DNA from: Pseudomonadota bacterium
Lineage (GTDB): Bacteria; Myxococcota; Myxococcia; Myxococcales; Anaeromyxobacteraceae
Assembly: GCA_023428085.1 (NCBI GenBank)
Contig: JAEYZK010000443.1
Location: 1-8,884, forward strand
Reading direction: 5' to 3'
DNA: 8,884 nt
The notes below the pieces were generated by a model. That model searched no databases. It saw only the letters and a list, made by a program, of their open reading frames with translations, and was not told the origin of the DNA. This document shows positions 5,766 to 8,884 of this stretch, piece by piece (within the stretch, counting starts at the first letter, position 1; every line of letters starts with the position of its first letter). The position numbers and the translations under genes were made by a program.

Positions 5766-6577
5766 GCGCGACCCCGAAGGCCCTCGCCGCCCCGGCCCCG
5801 CTCTCGGCGCTCACGCTCGCGCGCGTGTTCTTCCGCAGCCTCTTCCTCCAGGCGACCTGGAACCGGCGCGGGATGCAGAACCTCGGGTTCGCGTACGCCA
5901 TCGCCCCGGCGCTGCGGGCGCTCTACCCCGACCGCGAGCGGCTCGAGGACGCGCTCCGGCGGCACCTCGGCTTCTTCAACTGCCACCCGTACATGGCGGC
6001 GGCGATCCTCGGCGGCGCGATCTACCACGAGGAGCGCGTGGCCGCGGGGGTGGAGCCGTCCGAGTCGCCGCAGAACTACAAGCAGACGCTGCAGGGGCCG
6101 CTCGCCGCCATCGGCGACGGCTTCTTCTGGACGGCGCTCCGCCCGTTCTTCGGGGCGCTCGGCGCGGTCGGGGCGCTCTGCCTCGGCGTGCCGGCCGTCC
6201 TCGCGGTGATCGCGCTCTACAACCTCATCCACCTCACGCTCCGCGTCGCGCTGTTCCGCGCCGGGTACAACCGCGGCGACGCCCTCGTCCCCCTGCTCGC
6301 GCGGATGGCGCTGCCCGTCGTCGCCGACCGGCTCCGCACCGGGGGCGCGATGCTCGCGGGCGTGGCGGCGGGGATGCTCATCCTCCGGGCGGGGACGCTG
6401 ATCGGCCCGGGCGTCGGCGCGGTCCCCGGCCTCGCCGGGCTCCTCGTCGCCGTCGTGGCGCTCGTCGGATACTTCGCCCTCGCCCGGGGGGCCCGCCTGT
6501 TCCCCTCGCTCTACCTCGCCGTCGCCGTCGGCGTCGGCGCGGGCTTCCTCTTCGACTACCTGCCAGGGAGCCGCTAG
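5762..6577 (+). CDS. PTS mannose/sorbose-family EIID membrane component (271 aa)
   Basis: The second membrane subunit, found only in mannose-class permeases. Conserved landmarks are FLQATWNRRGMQNLGFAYAI (28-47), HLGFFNCHPYMAA (68-80), LQGPLAAIGDGFFWTALRP (110-128) and a hydrophobic C-terminal half with membrane segments at about 130-165, 196-216, 222-241 and 247-264. The length is close to the usual 270-285 aa. The GTG at 5762 overlaps the EIIC stop (GTGA) and has GGGAGG (5751-5756) 5 nt upstream, a good Shine-Dalgarno, so coupling plus reinitiation fixes this start. The TAG is 3 bp before ptsH. With EIIA, EIIB and EIIC this makes a complete Enzyme II. The substrate cannot be assigned; members transport hexoses, amino sugars or sorbose. 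Confidence 0.94.
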   Translation: MSATPKALAAPAPLSALTLARVFFRSLFLQATWNRRGMQNLGFAYAIAPALRALYPDRERLEDALRRHLGFFNCHPYMAAAILGGAIYHEERVAAGVEPSESPQNYKQTLQGPLAAIGDGFFWTALRPFFGALGAVGALCLGVPAVLAVIALYNLIHLTLRVALFRAGYNRGDALVPLLARMALPVVADRLRTGGAMLAGVAAGMLILRAGTLIGPGVGAVPGLAGLLVAVVALVGYFALARGARLFPSLYLAVAVGVGAGFLFDYLPGSR

Positions 6578-6580
6578 CCG

Positions 6581-6853
6581 ATGACCCGCCAGGTCCGCAC
6601 CTTCGTCATCGTCAACACGCTCGGGCTGCACGCGCGGGCCGCCGCGCAGCTCGTCCAGACCGCCAACCGGTTCCGCTCGGAGGTGCTCGTCGAGAAGGAT
6701 GGCATGGAGGTCAACGGGAAGAGCATCATGGGCGTGCTCACCCTGGCCGCGGCCAAGGGCTCGGAGATCAGAGTCTCGGTCGAGGGCGACGACTGCGAGC
6801 TCGCGCTGGGCGCGCTCGCGAAGCTCATCGAGTCTGGCTTCGGAGAGACATGA
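6581..6853 (+). CDS. ptsH: Phosphocarrier protein HPr (90 aa)
   Basis: The small cytoplasmic phosphocarrier between EI and EIIA. The active-site loop GLHARAAAQLV carries His17, the EI-dependent site, with the neighbouring Arg19. The second motif, VNGKSIMGVL (44-53), holds Ser48, equivalent to Ser46 of Bacillus HPr and flanked by the Ile-Met-Gly context recognised by HPrK. The length and the alternating strand/helix pattern are typical. AGGGAG (6565-6570) lies 10 nt before the ATG. EIID ends 3 bp upstream, and the TGA overlaps the EI start (ATGA). Both phosphorylation sites are present, so it can serve transport and HPrK-mediated control. Confidence 0.97.
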   Translation: MTRQVRTFVIVNTLGLHARAAAQLVQTANRFRSEVLVEKDGMEVNGKSIMGVLTLAAAKGSEIRVSVEGDDCELALGALAKLIESGFGET

Positions 6854-8643
6854 GCCAACCCCCCGCCCTCACCCTGGTCGGCCTCGCGGCGTCCCCCGGG
6901 ATCGCCATCGGGCAGGTCTGGACCATGGAGCGGCGGCGGGTGCAGACGCCCAAGCGGCGGCTCGCGCTGTCCGAGGTCGAGGAGGAGCTGGCCCGGTTCC
7001 GCGCGGCCCTGGAGGCGTCGGACGCGCAGCTCGACGAGGTGCGCAAGAAGGTCGAGGCGAACGGCGGCAGCGGCGCCGGCGAGCACACCGCGATCATCGA
7101 CATGCACCGGATGATGCTCCACGACGAGATGCTCGTGGGCGAGGTGCGGCGGCTCGTGGCCGAGGAGCGCGTCAACCCGGAGTGGGCGGTCAAGCGCGCC
7201 GCGCGCCGGATCAAGAGCCTCTTCCACCAGGACGCGGACGAGTACTTCAAGGAGCGGCGCGCCGACGTGGACTTCGTCGGCGAGCGCCTCATCAAGAACC
7301 TGCTGGGCCTCGCGCCCGACGTCGAGGGGAGGCCGCCCGAGGGGGCGATCATCGTCGCCCACGACCTCTCGCCCGCGGACACGGCCGTGCTCCTCCACGG
7401 CGCCAAGGTCGGCGCGTTCGTCACCGAGGTCGGGGCCCGCACCTCGCACACGGCCATCGTCGCCCGGGCGCTCGAGATCCCGGCGGTGGTGGGCGTGAGC
7501 CGCATCACCGCGGTGGCCGGGCGCGGCGACTGGGTCATCGTGGACGGCACGCGCGGCGTGGTGATCGTCCACCCGACGCCGGCCGAGCAGGCGGACTACG
7601 CGGCGGCGCGCGAGCGGTTGCTCCGCGAGGAGCAGGAGCTCCTCCGCACGCGCGATCTCCCGGCCGTCACGCGCGACGAGGTCCACGTCCGGCTCGGCGG
7701 CAACATCGAGTTCGCGGAGGAGGTCCCGAGCCTGCTCGCCCACGGCGGCGAGGCGGTGGGCCTCTACCGGACCGAGTACCTCTTCCTCGGCCGCTCCGAC
7801 CTCCCGAGCGAGGAGGAGCACTACCAGAACTACCGCCGCATCCTCGAGGCGGTCGGCCGGCGTCCGGTGACGATCCGCACCTTCGACCTCGGCGGCGACA
7901 AGCTGCCGCCGGGCATGCGGCTCCACGCCGACAACCCGGCGCTGGGCATGCGGGCGATCCGCTACTGCCTCCGCCACCCGGAGATGCTCCGCACCCAGCT
8001 CCGGGCGCTCCTGCGGGCGTCGGTCCACGGGAACCTCAAGATCATGTTCCCGATGATCTCCGGCGTCGCCGAGCTCCGCGCGGCGCGCAAGGCGCTCGAC
8101 GACGCGCAGGCGGAGCTCACCCGCGAGACCATCCCCACGCGCCGGGTGCCGGTGGGGATCATGGTCGAGCTCCCGAGCGCGGCGATGATCGCCGACCGGC
8201 TCGCCCAGGAGTGCGACTTCTTCTCCATCGGGACGAACGATCTCATCCAGTACACGATCGGCATCGACCGGCAGAACAAGGACGTCGCCTACCTCTACAA
8301 GCCGCTCCACCTCTCCGTGCTCCGGATGATCGAGGGCGTGTGCGCGGCGGCCCGGGCGGCCGGCATCACGGTGTCGGTCTGCGGCGAGATGGCCGGCGAT
8401 CCGCTCCACGCCCTGGTGCTCATCGGCCTGGGCGTGAACGAGCTCTCGATGAACGGTCCGTCGATCCCGAGCGTGAAGCAGGTGATCCGCGGGGCGAGCC
8501 TCGCCGAGGCGCGCGCGCTGGTGGAGCGGCTCCTCCGCCTCACCATGGCCGACGACATCGAGCGCGAGGTCCGGTGCGAGATGCACCGCCGGCACCCGGA
8601 GCTGTTCGAGGCGGCCGGCCTCCCGGGCGCGCAGCTCGGGTAG
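6850..8643 (+). CDS. ptsI: PTS Enzyme I, PEP-protein phosphotransferase (597 aa)
   Basis: The cytoplasmic enzyme that takes phosphate from PEP onto a histidine and passes it to HPr His17. The N-terminal HPr-binding and phosphohistidine domains end in GARTSHTAIVARALEIPAVVG with catalytic His200. The C-terminal TIM barrel has GLYRTEYLF with Arg307, TIRTFDLGGDK with Arg343, IMVELPSA with Glu440, SIGTNDLIQYT with Asp464 and the conserved CGEMAGD at 511-517 (Cys511). The length is slightly above the usual 570-590 aa. The ATG overlaps the ptsH stop, with GGAG 4 nt upstream. One mild oddity: the usual PxHPAVLR segment reads KPLHLSVLR (484-492), with Leu in place of Pro after His. This is general EI, not the nitrogen-PTS form, because no N-terminal GAF domain is present. 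Confidence 0.97.
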   Translation: MSQPPALTLVGLAASPGIAIGQVWTMERRRVQTPKRRLALSEVEEELARFRAALEASDAQLDEVRKKVEANGGSGAGEHTAIIDMHRMMLHDEMLVGEVRRLVAEERVNPEWAVKRAARRIKSLFHQDADEYFKERRADVDFVGERLIKNLLGLAPDVEGRPPEGAIIVAHDLSPADTAVLLHGAKVGAFVTEVGARTSHTAIVARALEIPAVVGVSRITAVAGRGDWVIVDGTRGVVIVHPTPAEQADYAAARERLLREEQELLRTRDLPAVTRDEVHVRLGGNIEFAEEVPSLLAHGGEAVGLYRTEYLFLGRSDLPSEEEHYQNYRRILEAVGRRPVTIRTFDLGGDKLPPGMRLHADNPALGMRAIRYCLRHPEMLRTQLRALLRASVHGNLKIMFPMISGVAELRAARKALDDAQAELTRETIPTRRVPVGIMVELPSAAMIADRLAQECDFFSIGTNDLIQYTIGIDRQNKDVAYLYKPLHLSVLRMIEGVCAAARAAGITVSVCGEMAGDPLHALVLIGLGVNELSMNGPSIPSVKQVIRGASLAEARALVERLLRLTMADDIEREVRCEMHRRHPELFEAAGLPGAQLG

Positions 8644-8644
8644 C

Positions 8645-8678
8645 CGGGCGGTCGCGGGGGTGGGACCTCCGCCGCCCG
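8645..8678 (+). terminator. GC-rich hairpin after ptsI, possible terminator
   Basis: CGGGCGG (8645-8651) pairs with CCGCCCG (8672-8678). An inner stem of 8656-8660 with 8666-8670 (one wobble) closes a 5-nt loop. Only two T residues follow, so it is not a standard intrinsic terminator, though GC-rich organisms often have such forms. A competing stem, GTCGCG (8651-8656) with CGCGAC (8681-8686), excludes the main one. Confidence 0.4.
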
Positions 8679-8687
8679 TTCGCGACG

Positions 8688-8717
8688 TTGACACCGTCCG
8701 CGCCGGCCGCTTAGGTT
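8688..8717 (+). promoter_or_regulatory. Sigma70-type promoter of metK
   Basis: A perfect TTGACA (8688-8693) is followed, after 18 bp, by TAGGTT (8712-8717), which keeps the first two and the last -10 bases. A start near 8724 would leave a leader of about 22 nt carrying AGGAG (8731-8735), 10 nt before the ATG. That leader is too short for a SAM riboswitch. The -10 region TTAGGTT repeats a sequence seen at 5041-5047. Confidence 0.6.
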
Positions 8718-8745
8718 CGCACTCCCCGCGAGGAGCCCCAAGCCC

Positions 8746-8884
8746 ATGAACGCTCATCTCTTCACCTCCGAGTCCGTCACCGAGGGTCACCCGGACAAGA
8801 TGGCGGACCAGATCTCGGACGCGGTCCTCGACGCGGTCCTGGCGCAGGATCGCAAGGGCCGCGTGGCCTGCGAGACGCTGCTCA
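8746..8884 (+). CDS. metK: S-adenosylmethionine synthetase, N-terminal part (cut by window edge)
   Basis: The first 46 codons of methionine adenosyltransferase, which makes S-adenosylmethionine from ATP and methionine in the cytoplasm. FTSESVTEGHPDKMADQISD (residues 5-24) is the near-invariant N-terminal motif, with the ATP-binding His15 and catalytic Asp17. ACETL at 41-45 begins the next conserved block. The gene continues past the right edge with no sign of damage. The start is supported by GCGAGGAG (8728-8735) and by the usual short lead before the motif. It is separated from ptsI by 102 bp holding a hairpin and its own promoter, so it is probably an independent transcription unit with no functional tie to the PTS. 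Confidence 0.97.
   Translation, partial: MNAHLFTSESVTEGHPDKMADQISDAVLDAVLAQDRKGRVACETLL

Noticed and set aside
8694..8745. SAM riboswitch ahead of metK
   Set aside because: The promoter leaves a leader of only about 22 nt, and no SAM-I, SAM-II or SAM-IV type core is visible.
6574..8790. Very long minus-strand ORF (738 codons) opposite ptsH and ptsI
   Set aside because: It is antisense to two unmistakable PTS genes. Its translation is Arg/Glu/His/Asp-rich low complexity with no family motif, typical of mirror frames in high-GC DNA.

Overview
This is a very GC-rich window (roughly 70-75% by eye) from a proteobacterium-like genome. The gene set resembles that of Myxococcota and deltaproteobacteria, and Anaeromyxobacter or a relative is my best guess. 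It has strong third-position G/C bias, long shadow ORFs on the opposite strand, and the hprK-rapZ-mannose-type PTS-HPr-EI arrangement. The taxonomic call is inference from gene order and composition, not from a search.

Layout. Positions 1-437 hold no convincing gene. They contain a short hexamer repeat, then two related REP-like palindromes (35-89 and 402-434) flanking a long imperfect inverted repeat (about 101-380). A two-gene minus-strand unit follows: a DHH/DHHA1 phosphoesterase (815-1774) overlaps a stand-alone CheY-like receiver (438-818) by ATGA. A 316-bp divergent intergenic region (1775-2090) carries a promoter candidate for each direction.

From 2091 to 8643 the plus strand carries a compact PTS cluster: hprK, rapZ, EIIA, EIIB, EIIC and EIID of the mannose/sorbose family, ptsH (HPr) and ptsI (EI). 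Three of the junctions are 4-nt start/stop overlaps (hprK/rapZ, EIIC/EIID, ptsH/ptsI), which implies translational coupling. After a GC-rich hairpin and a good sigma70-type promoter, metK begins at 8746 and runs off the right edge.

How the genes work together. EI takes phosphate from PEP and passes it to His17 of HPr. HPr passes it to His9 of EIIA, which passes it to His13 of EIIB; EIIC and EIID form the membrane channel. HPrK can phosphorylate HPr on Ser48, which sits in the expected site, so the cluster encodes both the phosphorelay and its regulatory kinase/phosphorylase. RapZ is a nucleotide-binding regulator commonly found beside such genes. All active-site residues I could check are present, so this looks like a working transporter rather than a purely regulatory PTS. 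No sugar-catabolic gene is in the window, so the substrate cannot be named.

Most unusual are the composite palindromic element at the left end, with compensatory base changes between its two REP-like copies; the coupling of a DHH phosphoesterase to a lone receiver domain; and -10-like boxes so close to three start codons that leaderless mRNAs are plausible.
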